In this document: piece after piece, positions 1-8,082 of the stretch
Numbering within the stretch: the first letter of the stretch is position 1
How the letters are laid out: the number at the start of each line of letters is the position of its first letter
Assembly (NCBI GenBank): GCA_020638975.1
Contig: JACKHN010000033.1
Span: forward strand, 1-64,000
From: Planctomycetaceae bacterium
GTDB taxonomy: Bacteria > Planctomycetota > Planctomycetia > Pirellulales > Pirellulaceae
Direction: 5' to 3'
Length of the DNA stretch: 64,000 bases
Notes under the pieces: model-generated
Told to the model about the DNA's origin: nothing
Seen by the model: only the letters and a program-made list of their open reading frames with translations
Database searches by the model: none
Program-made: the position numbers and the translations under genes

Positions 1-1014
1 ACTGTCCGAGGAACCGGAACCACCAACGCCACTGAGTGACTTCTCCACCTCGTCGATCATCAACACGGCGGGGCTCATGGCATCGACGATGCGTAGCGCC
101 TGCCGAACGTTGCGTTCTGTTTCGCCGACGAGGCTTCCCATTAAGGCACCAACGTCCATGATCAGTGTCGGTCGACCGGTTTCGTTCCCGAGCCCTTTCG
201 CGAAGGCACTTTTTCCGGTACCGGGAACTCCCAGTAGCAACACGCCTCGCGGACGTTTTGACGGGCTTGCGGCATTGTTGCGGCGCATGGCTCGGGCACA
301 GAAAGATTTCAGTGCGTCCATGCCACCCAGATCGCCGAACGATTCACCGCCCTGGTGTAACGACAGTAGGCCATTCTTCTTGAGCGTTTGAGCCTTCATG
401 TCCCAGAGTACGCTTGGCGTCAATCGTCCATGCTGAACGAGTGACAGAGAAAACGCCACTTCAGCTTCATGCCGCGTCAGGCCGACGGCCGAGTCCAGCA
501 CCCGCTGGAGTTGTTCGTCTTGAGGAAGTTCGTCGTCTTCCGTCGCAATCTCACGCGCAATCTGTTCCAGTTGTTCTCGATCCGGCAATTCATGGTCCAA
601 GACCACGAACAGCTTTTCGAGTTCTAGCGGAAGTTGCACGGTAGGTGCCAAGATGATCAGGAACGTCCGATTGCGTTTACCGGCCATGATCTGTTGGGCT
701 ATGGCCTGGACGATTTCAGCCGAGTTCAGGAACCGATGAAAGTTGGTCAGTACCAACAGGGCTGCTCCATCGGTCGTTGCCAACGCATTGACGGCGCGAA
801 TCGCCGCCAGCGGATCGTTCGTCATTGTCGTATCGGAGTTGGGTTGCCCTGGAAGCTGTAGCCCTTGCTCAATGTCCCACAACGCGAGTTGCCATTGCTG
901 TTGGGCGCACATTCGTGAGATGTCGGCTATCGCATCCTCATGTTCATGGCTTTGGATCCAAATGCCACTACAGCACGCGCGCACGTAATCACTCAAACTG
1001 TTTGCCAACGGCAT
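1..1014 (-). CDS. Ycf46-like AAA+ ATPase (C-terminus off window)
   Basis: I read this on the minus strand from the ATG at 1012-1014; 338 residues are visible and the gene leaves the window at base 1. Residues 1-210 form the non-catalytic N-terminal part seen in Ycf46-type proteins. A Walker A motif GVPGTGKS lies at about 262-269 and a Walker B motif VLMIDEVEK at about 317-325. The AAA part is introduced by FGDLGGMDALKSFC, typical of this group. Ycf46 proteins are predicted ATPases known from cyanobacteria and plastids, and their role in other bacteria is unclear. The gene lies directly downstream of DUF2997 and DUF1257 genes, and this trio is a recurring neighbourhood in cyanobacteria and planctomycetes. 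GAAAGGAAC precedes the start. The family call is firm; the function is unknown. Confidence 0.85.
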   Translation of the reverse strand, partial: MPLANSLSDYVRACCSGIWIQSHEHEDAIADISRMCAQQQWQLALWDIEQGLQLPGQPNSDTTMTNDPLAAIRAVNALATTDGAALLVLTNFHRFLNSAEIVQAIAQQIMAGKRNRTFLIILAPTVQLPLELEKLFVVLDHELPDREQLEQIAREIATEDDELPQDEQLQRVLDSAVGLTRHEAEVAFSLSLVQHGRLTPSVLWDMKAQTLKKNGLLSLHQGGESFGDLGGMDALKSFCARAMRRNNAASPSKRPRGVLLLGVPGTGKSAFAKGLGNETGRPTLIMDVGALMGSLVGETERNVRQALRIVDAMSPAVLMIDEVEKSLSGVGGSGSSDS

Positions 1015-1065
1015 AGAGAATGTTCCTTTCTTGATTTGTCGAGTGACGAGTCACACACTACTGCG

Positions 1066-1260
1066 TCAAAGACGTTGACGGACTTGAGTTTCTGTTGTCG
1101 TTGCCGCCTGATGGAACTCCGCAGTGAGTTGCTCGTTACTCGAAGTACCTAATGCGGTCTCTAGAAACCGACTCGCGGATCGGCATTCGCTTCCAGCAAA
1201 TCCCTTGGTTTCAAGGCGTGTCTCACCGAGAGGCGAGACGGTAATCACAATGGTTTTCAC
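1066..1260 (-). CDS. DUF2997 family small protein
   Basis: A 64-residue protein beginning with a GTG codon (1258-1260) that overlaps the stop of the upstream DUF1257 gene in a GTGA arrangement, which implies translational coupling. The GGAGGT of the DUF1257 3' end serves as its ribosome binding site. The sequence (VTVSPLGETRLETKGFAGSE, then CRSASRFLETALG) matches the DUF2997 pattern of a short beta strand, a KGF/G-x-C turn and a helix ending in LG. DUF2997 proteins usually sit beside DUF1257 (Ycf35-like) and a Ycf46-like ATPase, as here. The molecular role is unknown. The C-terminal third after residue 40 is low complexity and not recognised. Confidence 0.8.
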   Translation of the reverse strand: MKTIVITVSPLGETRLETKGFAGSECRSASRFLETALGTSSNEQLTAEFHQAATTTETQVRQRL

Positions 1261-1625
1261 GCAGCACCTCCTACGGCGATGGTCAAACGGACAGAACCAT
1301 CGGGCAGAGACTGTTCCGTCATTTCATGTCCCTGCCTGCGAGCTTCGATGCGAGTCCTCTCAATGGCATAGGTTTGTAGGAACCGATGAAGCCTGGCTTC
1401 GTCTCCCCACCTGCCATTGAAGTGGTCGTAGTGGACTTTGGCGTTCTCGGTGTCGCAGACGATCGGGTATCTCCAGTCACGCAATTGCACAGCCCAACCG
1501 GTTGCTTTTGCGGAGAAGAGTTGCGTCGTGCCGTGAGTTGGGGGTGGAAGTGTGAGGCGTTGGCAGGCGGCGCGGATCGCCACGGGATCGCGAACTTCGG
1601 TGATGATTTCAACGAGATGCGACAC
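1257..1625 (-). CDS. DUF1257 (Ycf35-like) protein
   Basis: A 122-residue protein. I chose the GTG at 1623-1625 because the family normally begins with an SH(L/F) motif and here reads (V/M)SHLVEIITEVRDPVAIR; AAAGGAAC lies about 8 bases upstream. A longer reading frame upstream lacks family similarity. DUF1257 proteins are related to plastid Ycf35. Visible family features are the early VEIITEVRD strand, WAVQLRDWRYPIV and the tail HEMTEQSLPDGSVRLTI. It overlaps DUF2997 by 4 bases and heads the DUF1257-DUF2997-Ycf46 cassette. The function is not established; the conserved trio suggests the three proteins act together. It could be cargo of the adjacent Tn7-like element. Confidence 0.85.
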   Translation of the reverse strand: MSHLVEIITEVRDPVAIRAACQRLTLPPPTHGTTQLFSAKATGWAVQLRDWRYPIVCDTENAKVHYDHFNGRWGDEARLHRFLQTYAIERTRIEARRQGHEMTEQSLPDGSVRLTIAVGGAA

Positions 1626-1676
1626 GTACAGAGTTCCTTTCTGGGTAAGGGGTGACAACCATCAAGGACAAACGCG

Positions 1677-2246
1677 TCAATCAGGCTCTTCTTCGAGCGC
1701 CTCAATGAAATCTGTTGCCGCTGTCTGTTCGTGACCTCGATGGAGAATGGTCGGAGTTGCAGGATTCTGCGGCAGCAAGCGTGGGCGTTCACTGACCAGT
1801 TCTTCGATGAGTATTTCACCGATTGCCAGATCGTCCCGCGACTCGTGCTGCCACACGTGCAACAAATAACCGGCCAATACCAACGGCAAAGCACAAACAA
1901 GCAACAACCCGACATGGGACACGATCGGCGCGAGCAACGATTCTCGATAACGTTCGTCCGCAAGTTGTTTGCGATCGATCTCCAATTGGTCGCGTTGCTT
2001 GCTCGTGTCGGCCTGTTGCTGTTGAACGTCACGATGCAAAGATGTCAGCTCCTGCCGTGATTCGTTTTCACTCTCGACGAGCCGTTCGACGCCCTCTGCG
2101 ACTTCACGGTTCAGGCGAGTCATTTCTTGGTTTTGTGAACTCTGCTGTCGAACCGACTCTTGGGCCATCCTTGCGAGTCGTTCATCTTCGCTACAACCGC
2201 CAATCAGTGCGATCGCGGTCAGCAGTGTCAGTCGATGCTTGATCAT
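1677..2246 (-). CDS. Predicted lipoprotein with coiled coil and membrane segment
   Basis: A protein of 189 residues starting at the ATG at 2244-2246 (MIKHRLTLLTAIALIGGC). The start gives a short lipoprotein signal with lipobox LIGGC. A long heptad-rich, Gln/Glu/Arg-rich region (about residues 25-95) predicts a coiled coil. It is followed by a hydrophobic segment around VGLLLVCALPLVLAGYLL (about 105-125) and an acidic C-terminal tail. The overall layout (N-terminal anchor, coiled coil, second membrane helix) suggests an envelope-spanning or scaffold role, but no named family was recognised. It overlaps the small membrane gene upstream by 56 bases and lies 51 bases before DUF1257, so it probably belongs to the same transcript. 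Confidence 0.65.
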   Translation of the reverse strand: MIKHRLTLLTAIALIGGCSEDERLARMAQESVRQQSSQNQEMTRLNREVAEGVERLVESENESRQELTSLHRDVQQQQADTSKQRDQLEIDRKQLADERYRESLLAPIVSHVGLLLVCALPLVLAGYLLHVWQHESRDDLAIGEILIEELVSERPRLLPQNPATPTILHRGHEQTAATDFIEALEEEPD

Positions 2247-2379
2247 TACTTTTCCAATGGAGTAGCAGACGTCGAAGAAGAGCTTGCAGTGCACGCCGCA
2301 ATCGGGCTTCACGCACCAATGCGATCACTGCAAGCACGATGGCCAGCGACATGCAGGCCACCACAAGGTAGATAGTCAA
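2191..2379 (-). CDS. Small membrane protein, overlaps the lipoprotein gene
   Basis: A 62-residue frame starting at TTG (2377-2379), with AAGGA 8 bases upstream. It begins with a hydrophobic stretch (IYLVVACMSLAIVLAVIALV), followed by an Arg-rich helix (REARLRRALQALLRRLLLHW) and a polar tail. One N-terminal transmembrane helix with a positive cytoplasmic side is predicted. Its last 56 bases overlap the start of the lipoprotein gene in another frame. No family was recognised. The ribosome binding site and topology support it, while the non-ATG start and the overlap lower confidence. Confidence 0.45.
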   Translation of the reverse strand: MTIYLVVACMSLAIVLAVIALVREARLRRALQALLRRLLLHWKSNDQASTDTADRDRTDWRL

Positions 2380-2474
2380 AAGCGTGGTCCTTGGTTGGTG
2401 AGGGTGAGGTCGAAGGCAGTCCCAACGAGAAATGTGGGGCAGTCTCGCTATTGCTTCGAATCTTGTACGCAACT

Positions 2475-2885
2475 TCAGCTGCGCAAGTAGTCGACTAGCT
2501 CGTCGCACACGGCAGCTTGCGCCGGAGTGAGCCCAAACTGCTTGAGTGCCAAAAACTCGCGTAAAACGGTCGCACTTGCGTTGCGCCGATCGTTCTCGGC
2601 GACGTCATCTGGTAGCAAAGGAGCGGCAGGACAAATTGGACCTAGTGCCGCGTCGCGCCAGCTAATGACGGATAGACTGCCGAGAGGTTCGGTCTTGTAA
2701 ATGCAGAAGGCTTCCGTGAAGCCAACGATTGTCCCAGCGACCTCACCGGTCATTTCGATGACTTGCATACCGGGGGCAATGGCGACTGGAAGTGGGCGCG
2801 TTTGATGTCCTGGCGACGGGCCAGAGTGATGCGAGGAAGGTGGGTCATCGGTCAAGAGCAAGCTCCTATCAATTGAGTGAATCAT
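2475..2885 (-). CDS. Hypothetical protein
   Basis: A 136-residue frame starting at ATG 2883-2885. No good Shine-Dalgarno sequence is visible, so an internal start is possible. The first 30 residues are low complexity (Ser/Pro/His). The middle (VIEMTGEVAGTIVGFTEAFC) looks like a small beta domain. The C-terminal part (FLALKQFGLTPAQAAVCDELVDYLRS) is helical. I recognise no family. It sits between the DUF1257 cassette and the TniQ gene on the same strand and may be the first gene of the leftward cassette. Confidence 0.45.
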   Translation of the reverse strand: MIHSIDRSLLLTDDPPSSHHSGPSPGHQTRPLPVAIAPGMQVIEMTGEVAGTIVGFTEAFCIYKTEPLGSLSVISWRDAALGPICPAAPLLPDDVAENDRRNASATVLREFLALKQFGLTPAQAAVCDELVDYLRS

Positions 2886-2979
2886 GAACTTTGGCGGATC
2901 GCCGACCTATCGCGCGGACCGAACACGCGCGCACGAGCTCTGCTGAACTAGAAATCGACGATTGTGAAGACTGGTTCTG

Positions 2980-4917
2980 CTAAGCCGCGCGACGAAAACG
3001 TCCGGCGGAACGTTTGGCAACGAGCTGTTCAATATCGGCAATTCGATACAGCGAAAACCCGGCTCCGGGTGTCACTCGCCGACCGTAGACAGGTCGAATT
3101 CGCTCCTCAGATTCCCATCGGGCCAATGTTCCCCGACTGATCCCAAGGCGGTCGCAGGCCGACGTATACAAACAGTACTCCAGTCGAAACCGCTTCACTT
3201 CGTCGTGCGTGACGATTTGCGCCCGTCCGACTCGGGTGGAGCTCAGAAGCCCCAACCGAATCCACTTCTTGAGTATCGTCTCCTTCATCGGTCGTTCGGG
3301 AAACAGTAGCTTGGCGAGGCGGTTTAAGGGATAGCCCATGGACTCCATCCGCTGCAACGATATATCGGGCATCACACGCTCGAGGTCCGTTCTAGGGATC
3401 AGAAGTCCGGCCAGCCCATTCACGGTCTCCAACCTTTGCGGGTGGACTCGCTCCAATTGGATTTGCTGGAGCAAGCTCGCAATCGTCAGTCCAGCATGAC
3501 CGAACTCTCGCGTAGCAGACCTGGCTGTTAGCCAACCCGTGTTGATGTGTTTGACGGTGCGCAGATTTTGATAGATCGATTCTAGGGAGCGAATTGCGGA
3601 TTCGGGGATGCGCCAACCCTGGGATGTGCGAACCGTACGCGGTAACAGACCAGCCTGAATCAGGTCCAACACTCGGTGGCGACTGATACCAAGCCGGTTT
3701 GCAGCTTCCGTAGTACCGACTGCCGTCTGCAACTCAAGTTTCAATTGATCAACCGATTCTCGCGAAACGAGTCCGATCGAACGCCCACATCGACCGGCTT
3801 GGTGAATTTCACCAGCTAGAACTCCCTGTCCGATTAGTTGCGCGATTGCTCCGTGGCGCAGTCGAAGGAACTTGGCTGCCTTGGTTTGAGTCATCCACGT
3901 CCGCGTCGTTAGCACCTCAGAACTCGCTGACTTAAACAGGCAGATCTTCTTCGTGAGAGATCCGAGCGTGTAGCGACGAAGTAGAAAACTGCGCAGCGCA
4001 TCGGCAGGAGTTCTGAAGCCCTGTTGTTCGAGTTGCGATGCATGACGTAGCAACAACCCGAACGACCGTCCGATACCTGTCGACGTTTGCCCGTACTTGG
4101 GCACGCGTTGAAACTCATCGAGAAATTCCTCCAGGTGCTTGGGCCAGTTCATGAGCGTCTGCGCCGCGGCAAGCCATGCGAGTGACTCGTTGGAATTGTC
4201 GAAGTCGAGTTCTAGATTGTGGGCGACGCGCCGCATCCAAGTAGGTGTCTTAGTTGCAGTCTTTGCAATTCGTTCCATCCACCAGAAGCAGGCCGCAGTC
4301 GACATCCCGGTCAATGGAGATTCTTGCGCGCTTAACCACCTCTCTACCTGCTGGGAGAGTTTGACTGCTTTGCTGGGGACAGCCACCGTCTCCACTTCGC
4401 GAAGATCTTGTCCACACCGACACCGACTATTGAGGTTGAGCCGCGATCTGCGTCCGCAAGCCGGGCAACAGACGATCAACAGAGTCGCATGCTGTGTGCA
4501 AATCGATAGTGGGCGAAATGACCAGATCATGCGCGCATAGGGCGTCGAGTCCTGATGCAGGCACCGGGGACAGATGCGAGAGGTAGTAGCGAAATAGCGC
4601 AAGATCGTCTTTCGATCGCAAACTTCTGGTCGAAGGTGGCCATCGTTGGAAAACACTAGTGCCGACGCGTAGCGGTGAAGCGTCAATTTCCTCAGGGCTT
4701 CTGGTGGTGTTCTGAGTAAATACGACAACGAATCAACAGCAGTTCCCGATAACCAGTGGTCCACATTCGAAGGGATACTAGCTCTGTCTGGTAGGAGCGC
4801 CAGCAAACGTCCGACATTCTCGTAGCCCATAGCATTCGAGGTGCGCCTCAGTAGGCTTGCCAAACTTTCTCCTGGCAGTGGTAGTTCGCGGGCCGGGAGC
4901 GGTCGAGTCGTATCCAT
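2980..4917 (-). CDS. tniQ: TniQ/TnsD-family transposon target selector, long form with C-terminal HTH modules
   Basis: 645 residues from the ATG at 4915-4917; GGAGGGAG just upstream, inside the end of tnsC, decides the start. The N-terminus (LPLPGESLASLLRRTS) and the zinc-binding region around residues 115-170 (CPRC, CTQH, CPAC, CRCG) are typical of TniQ. The C-terminal half holds at least three HTH/MerR-like modules: WMTQTKAAKFLRLRHGAIA, GTTEAANRLGISRHRVLDLI with a GWRIPESAI wing, and a last one around DRLGISRGTLARWESEERIR. TniQ/TnsD proteins choose the insertion site and recruit TnsC. The extra HTH modules suggest direct recognition of a fixed DNA site, as TnsD does, and no Cas gene is present to guide it. 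It is the last gene of the operon, one base after the tnsC stop. Confidence 0.9.
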   Translation of the reverse strand: MDTTRPLPARELPLPGESLASLLRRTSNAMGYENVGRLLALLPDRASIPSNVDHWLSGTAVDSLSYLLRTPPEALRKLTLHRYASALVFSNDGHLRPEVCDRKTILRYFATTSRICPRCLHQDSTPYARMIWSFRPLSICTQHATLLIVCCPACGRRSRLNLNSRCRCGQDLREVETVAVPSKAVKLSQQVERWLSAQESPLTGMSTAACFWWMERIAKTATKTPTWMRRVAHNLELDFDNSNESLAWLAAAQTLMNWPKHLEEFLDEFQRVPKYGQTSTGIGRSFGLLLRHASQLEQQGFRTPADALRSFLLRRYTLGSLTKKICLFKSASSEVLTTRTWMTQTKAAKFLRLRHGAIAQLIGQGVLAGEIHQAGRCGRSIGLVSRESVDQLKLELQTAVGTTEAANRLGISRHRVLDLIQAGLLPRTVRTSQGWRIPESAIRSLESIYQNLRTVKHINTGWLTARSATREFGHAGLTIASLLQQIQLERVHPQRLETVNGLAGLLIPRTDLERVMPDISLQRMESMGYPLNRLAKLLFPERPMKETILKKWIRLGLLSSTRVGRAQIVTHDEVKRFRLEYCLYTSACDRLGISRGTLARWESEERIRPVYGRRVTPGAGFSLYRIADIEQLVAKRSAGRFRRAA

Positions 4918-4918
4918 A

Positions 4919-5977
4919 TTATCTCCCTCCAAGCAGTTCGTTACTTGTGGCCGTACGATGGCGCTTGTGAGCCGCGCGAGGGGTGAGCCCGACTCCTACG
5001 TGGCGACATTCGTCGGCCGGTTGGATGCGATCCAAAGCTGATATGTCGAATTGGCCAACGAAGGGATTGGCCTGTCCTCTCAAAACACGCTGTTGGGATA
5101 ACTTCATTTCGTACACACGTGCAAGGTCCGCTTGCTCAATACACTCGCTCCCACGTTGAAGCGATTCTGCAAGTCCGCCGCGGATGAGTGTCATCAGATA
5201 GTCAGGAACGCCGTGGCTGGCGAGATAGAATCGTCCTGCCAACTCTTGCTCGGCGAGCCCCGAAGCTTCGGCAAGCGGCAGGGAATCGTCAAGCTTTTTG
5301 AGCATGCCTCGGAACTCGCGACGCCCTGCATTTGTTCGCCATGTAAAACCGTGGAGCGTCTGCCGATCCTTAAACCTGCGCTCGGTATGTTCAGCCCTAA
5401 GGACATGCTCGGCTTCGGGCATACCACTGACGACGATCGGAATCCGTGTGTTGACGATCAGCACCTTAAGCCACTGTGCAGCCTTCGTCATGACCTTCAG
5501 CCGGTCCATGTCGAAGAGGTGATGAAATTCGTCAAGGACGATCAGTTCAACATCACATCGCATCAGCAGCTTAACCGCACGATTCGTAAGCGTTTGAACA
5601 GTGCCACTGCTCCAGGCTGGATCTTCCAACGCGAGCAGAATGTCTGCGGCGATGCCCTTTGGCGTCGCATCTGGCTGGACCGTTACCTTCAGTACAGGTT
5701 GTCTGATTGTTGTTTCAGTTTCTTCTCGCGGGTGTAGGCGAATGTAATGATCGACAACGCTTGTCTTGCCAACGCCCGACGCACCGAGAATCGCTCCGCA
5801 CTGAGGTTCGCCTCCACGTGCTCGACTTTCATGGCATCGCTTCAGCACTTCGACCGCTTCTCGAAAACGTGGGTGCAGTACGAGCAGCTTGTTTGCGAAC
5901 ACGATTCGTTCTTCGATCGGTGCATTCTGCCACTTGCTGCGGTCATGTGATCTGTCAGTGATTGCTTCACGAGACAT
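4919..5977 (-). CDS. tnsC: TniB/TnsC-family AAA+ transposition regulator
   Basis: 352 residues from the ATG at 5975-5977; ACGGAGAG lies upstream, and the longer frame upstream of it is not family-like. It has Walker A GASGVGKT at about 65-72 and Walker B ELIVLDEFHH at about 144-152, followed by the SGMPEAEHVL sensor region and the arginine-rich ERRFKDRQTL stretch characteristic of TniB. The ATPase links target selection (TniQ) to the TnsA/TnsB transposase. It lies between tnsB, 41 bases upstream, and tniQ, one base downstream, and is clearly cotranscribed with both. The length is normal for TniB. It resembles Tn5053/CAST-type TniB more than classical Tn7 TnsC in size. Confidence 0.92.
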   Translation of the reverse strand: MSREAITDRSHDRSKWQNAPIEERIVFANKLLVLHPRFREAVEVLKRCHESRARGGEPQCGAILGASGVGKTSVVDHYIRLHPREETETTIRQPVLKVTVQPDATPKGIAADILLALEDPAWSSGTVQTLTNRAVKLLMRCDVELIVLDEFHHLFDMDRLKVMTKAAQWLKVLIVNTRIPIVVSGMPEAEHVLRAEHTERRFKDRQTLHGFTWRTNAGRREFRGMLKKLDDSLPLAEASGLAEQELAGRFYLASHGVPDYLMTLIRGGLAESLQRGSECIEQADLARVYEMKLSQQRVLRGQANPFVGQFDISALDRIQPADECRHVGVGLTPRAAHKRHRTATSNELLGGR

Positions 5978-6018
5978 GTTCACTCTCCGTGGGGCTTGGT
6001 TTGCATGTCGACGCTTCG

Positions 6019-8082
6019 TTACTGCGACGCAACATCCCAATCGTCAACGTCGATGTCGTCGAGAAGGAAATCCTCTGAAGGATCTGCGACTCCCGACTCC
6101 TCACTTTCGATAGTCGGTGTGTCGTCCCGCATCTCTGGGATCGGGTCATCGGTTGTTGCGACGGGAAAGTCGTCGTCCTCAGGTGGATGCTCGTCGCGTG
6201 GCGGGTCGGTTGTATGGGAAGACTCAGGTTGAGTTCCCAAGAACCGGGCGGCTCGGGTACGACGGTGCCGCGACGGCTTCTTTGTTGCCGCTTCAACCAC
6301 TTCGCGAATCACATTACGACTCGCAGCGAGCCCCATTAGGTGGTCAGGCTGATCGAACTTGTCTCGAACAGCGCGCCGCAGGACTTTCCATTGATACTCG
6401 GTCATTCCGAGCATGGTGCCGTCAGCTGCTGCGGCCTTGAGATAGCGGTTGTCCAATGGATTCAAGACCCACGCATGCCCCAAATCCCATGGGTTGTAGC
6501 GAACTTGGAACCTCTCGACCCTGGTGTTGTTCGCGGCCAACTCGGCGCGGAGTGCCATTAGCTCGTCCGAGTTGTAGAACATGCCGTTGACTTCTAGCCC
6601 GCGTGACGAAAGGGTACGTTCGACTCGCCTGGACAGCAGAACAACCAAATCATCAGGCGACGCTGGCAGACAAGGTGGATGTTCGGACGCGCTCTCTTGC
6701 CACATTTCAAGTCGTGTGCAGCTGGCGGTCGGATGCTTGCTCTTAGAGTAGACATCGATCAGATGCAAATGGACGACTTCTACGAGTGTGTCATAAGGAA
6801 TCAATGGTCCATCATCCGCGTTATAGTCGGCGCGACGTTCCCAGCTCCGGAAAGTGCGACCGGGTAAGGAGGAGATAAGTTGGTCGTTCAGCGTATCAAA
6901 GAACGACTCCACCGTTCCTTTGAAGTGGGGCGTCCGTGGTGGATTGAAGTCCAGCTCCATGTTCAATTGAAAGGCTGCCTGCTCCAGGTCTTTGCTCGTT
7001 AGATCTGACCCCCTGTCGCAAACCAGTTTTTCTGGAATGCCGAAACACGGCCAGTCGCCTTGCACGCGAGGAAAGCGACCCTTGATGTTAGATTTCGGCA
7101 GAATTGCGTGTCGCAAAGCCTCCATGATCACTGGGTAGGACGGAGGGTCAAAACCAATACAGAAGCCGACGATCATCCGACTGTAATAGTCGATCAGCAC
7201 CGTTAGCCACGGTTGGCCAATCGGCCCGGCCTCCGTGCCAACGACTAACTTGAGCGGACTGTGGTCGATCTCAACGCGTTCCAAGATCCTGCGTGCCAGA
7301 TGTTGCCTTGATGTTGGCGCATGCCTTCGGTCTGCGATGAGTCTTCCCCAACGCTGCCGATCCACTTCCCATGGGTCGAGCCGAGCAATTCGTCGTTCGA
7401 TCGCCTGCCACAATGTCTTGGGGCGTGGAATCGGAATTGCTTGCGAGGCAAGTAGTCTCGCATTGTGCAGCTCTAGATCTTCCAAGACGCGTCTTACGAC
7501 CGCCGATATCGGTCGTCTTGCCATGGTCAGGTAGACGGACTGAATCGCATCGTCGACGATACGACGCAATGTTGGGTTTCGCTGTAACATGCTGTGACGC
7601 CTAGAACTGCCACGCCCGCCGCACCGTGAATTGGACGGTAATAACGCCATGCGGTCACGGCCTGCCGTATCCCAGGCGTTCCAATAGCGCCGAAGCGATC
7701 TTTCAGAGCAAGCAACGCCGTTGGCACGTAGCTCTTGCGAACGCCGTGCAAAGTCGTCGCTCGTTGGCTTGGTTAGCGATGAAGTCAACGGTTTGATGGC
7801 TCCCCAACGATACTCAATCGTCTCGCGTTCCCGCGCGCCTAGATCATCCATCACAATGGGCGTTGCCACGGACGGTTGCTGTTGACTTTGCTCCTTGATC
7901 GCTGGGAACCGAAGCCTTCCCTCTGAATACAACCTGAGAATGTGCGATTCCGAGAGCTCTTCTTCTACGTTGAATTTTGAGTCTTTGGCAATGTAGCGGT
8001 CGTCGGTGAGTTGGCGGACCACACGATAGGCCCGTCCATCGAGTAAAAACTCGATGCCCACGCCAAGTCGAACGGGTCCCAT
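6019..8082 (-). CDS. tnsB: TnsB/TniA DDE transposase (Mu-type integrase fold)
   Basis: 687 residues from the ATG at 8080-8082. The N-terminus (GIEFLLDGRAYRVV, then DDRYIAKD) is the usual DNA-binding entry of Mu/TnsB transposases. The rve core has the acidic triad D273 (VEIDHSPL), D356 (LVCDRGSD) and E392 (HFKGTVESF), with exact DD-35-E spacing between the last two. A Mu-like beta barrel follows (about 500-560, YNPWDLGHAWV). The C-terminal 60 residues are acidic and Pro/Thr-rich, the place where TnsB proteins contact TnsC. It cuts and joins the transposon 3' ends. It overlaps the tnsA reading frame by 118 bases; either tnsA is long or tnsB starts further downstream. Confidence 0.93.
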   Translation of the reverse strand: MGPVRLGVGIEFLLDGRAYRVVRQLTDDRYIAKDSKFNVEEELSESHILRLYSEGRLRFPAIKEQSQQQPSVATPIVMDDLGARERETIEYRWGAIKPLTSSLTKPTSDDFARRSQELRANGVACSERSLRRYWNAWDTAGRDRMALLPSNSRCGGRGSSRRHSMLQRNPTLRRIVDDAIQSVYLTMARRPISAVVRRVLEDLELHNARLLASQAIPIPRPKTLWQAIERRIARLDPWEVDRQRWGRLIADRRHAPTSRQHLARRILERVEIDHSPLKLVVGTEAGPIGQPWLTVLIDYYSRMIVGFCIGFDPPSYPVIMEALRHAILPKSNIKGRFPRVQGDWPCFGIPEKLVCDRGSDLTSKDLEQAAFQLNMELDFNPPRTPHFKGTVESFFDTLNDQLISSLPGRTFRSWERRADYNADDGPLIPYDTLVEVVHLHLIDVYSKSKHPTASCTRLEMWQESASEHPPCLPASPDDLVVLLSRRVERTLSSRGLEVNGMFYNSDELMALRAELAANNTRVERFQVRYNPWDLGHAWVLNPLDNRYLKAAAADGTMLGMTEYQWKVLRRAVRDKFDQPDHLMGLAASRNVIREVVEAATKKPSRHRRTRAARFLGTQPESSHTTDPPRDEHPPEDDDFPVATTDDPIPEMRDDTPTIESEESGVADPSEDFLLDDIDVDDWDVASQ

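Noticed and set aside
1319..2032. 237-codon minus-strand frame overlapping DUF1257 and the lipoprotein gene
   Set aside because: Arg/Ser/Pro-rich shadow of two better supported genes, without family features or a start signal.
1..2980. Left end of the transposon between the DUF1257 cassette and tniQ, or further left
   Set aside because: No TGTCGC tip and no inverted TTCCACA...CTTGTCA site was found by eye in 1-2980; the end is taken to be outside the window.
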